Positions 15,101-15,419 of a stretch of 15,419 bases of DNA are shown here, in pieces. The stretch lies in contig JBBRUG010000125.1 in assembly GCA_038247995.1 (NCBI GenBank), forward strand, positions 1-15,419, read 5' to 3'. The notes beneath the pieces were generated by a model that was not told the origin of the DNA, searched no databases, and saw only the letters and a list, made by a program, of their open reading frames with translations. The stretch comes from JBBRUG01 sp038247995. GTDB taxonomy: Bacteria; Chloroflexota; Chloroflexia; Chloroflexales; Chloroflexaceae. Position numbers and translations under genes: made by a program. The first letter of the stretch is position 1; the number at the start of each line of letters is the position of its first letter.

Positions 15101-15419
15101 TCACAAATCCCCCGTCAGAGCCTCCACCGCCTCGCGTACCATATCTACCGTGGCGTCGTCCTCGATTGTGCTCAGGTCGCCCAGGTTGTCGCCCTGATAG
15201 ACGGCGCGGATCACCCGGCGCATCACCTTGCCGGAGCGCGTCTTGGGCAGCATACTCACGAAGTGTACGGCGCCCGGCGTGGCAATCGCGCCGATCCGCT
15301 CGCGTACCATCTGCTTGATCTCTTTGGCCACCGCGTCTTGCTGGGCCGGGACAATATGCTGTTTCAGCACTGCCAGCACCAGCACGCTCTCGCCCTTCAG
15401 TTCGTCCTTCACGCCGATC
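15101..15419 (-). CDS. Acyl-CoA synthetase (Acs-like), C-terminal part cut by the window edge
   Basis: The last ~105 codons of an AMP-forming CoA ligase; the frame stays open to the end of the window, so the start lies beyond it. GVKDELKGE and LPKTRSGKVMRRVIRA match the C-terminal lid domain of acetyl/propionyl-CoA synthetases, including the catalytic Lys in SGK. It resembles the neighbouring acs product here (PKTRSGKIMRRVLKA, then GDISTLEE versus GDLSTIED) but has about 20 extra residues at its end (DDATVDMVREAVEALTGDL). It is therefore a paralogue, not a recent duplicate. Acetate or propionate is the likely substrate; the fragment lacks the acyl pocket, so this cannot be read here. Same strand as acs, separated by 432 bases with a promoter and hairpins, so probably not one transcript. 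Confidence 0.88.
   Translation of the reverse strand, partial: IGVKDELKGESVLVLAVLKQHIVPAQQDAVAKEIKQMVRERIGAIATPGAVHFVSMLPKTRSGKVMRRVIRAVYQGDNLGDLSTIEDDATVDMVREAVEALTGDL

Overview
The window looks like chromosomal DNA of a filamentous Chloroflexota bacterium (class Chloroflexia, Roseiflexus/Chloroflexus-like). This placement is inferred from style, not from a marker gene. The signs are secreted proteins carrying a YLPL-type motif next to Pro/Thr/Ala-rich linkers, high GC, and intergenic spaces packed with short tandem repeats and G/C-rich hairpins. There is no tRNA, rRNA, CRISPR array, transposase or phage gene.

Layout. 1-287: an octamer repeat array and a possible promoter. 288-1979 (+): a secreted von Willebrand factor A (vWA) protein. 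2157-3179 (+): a WYL-domain transcription regulator, convergent with a phytanoyl-CoA-dioxygenase-family gene (3345-4301, -). 4497-5648 (+): an M23-type lipoprotein endopeptidase. 5769-8511 (+): one large LVIVD-type beta-propeller surface protein split into two reading frames by a 4-bp tandem duplication. 8512-8962: a repeat-rich gap with two long perfect hairpins. 8963-9904 (-) and 10041-10385 (+): a divergent NmrA-like oxidoreductase / HxlR regulator pair sharing a well-defined promoter-operator region. 10556-12684 (+): a two-gene operon, a CYTH triphosphatase followed by a fused HD (Ppx/GppA-like) plus CHAD protein. 12734-14668 (-): acetyl-CoA synthetase. 14669-15100: the acs leader and promoter, then hairpins. 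15101-15419 (-): the C-terminal end of a second acyl-CoA synthetase, cut by the window edge.

How the parts may work together. The vWA protein, M23 lipoprotein and LVIVD protein are all exported and suggest a cell-envelope cluster, though each seems to have its own transcription unit. The NmrA/HxlR pair resembles quinone- or electrophile-responsive switches: a conserved Cys near the HxlR N-terminus and a perfect inverted repeat over its own -10 fit autoregulation. The CYTH and HD-CHAD genes overlap by 4 bp and combine three domain types linked to inorganic polyphosphate or triphosphate chemistry. The two CoA ligases point to acetate or short-chain acyl activation.

The most rewarding points are the AGCG duplication that breaks the propeller gene in mid-blade, the HD-CHAD fusion beside CYTH, the hxlR operator, and the octamer repeats that flank the vWA gene in opposite orientations.
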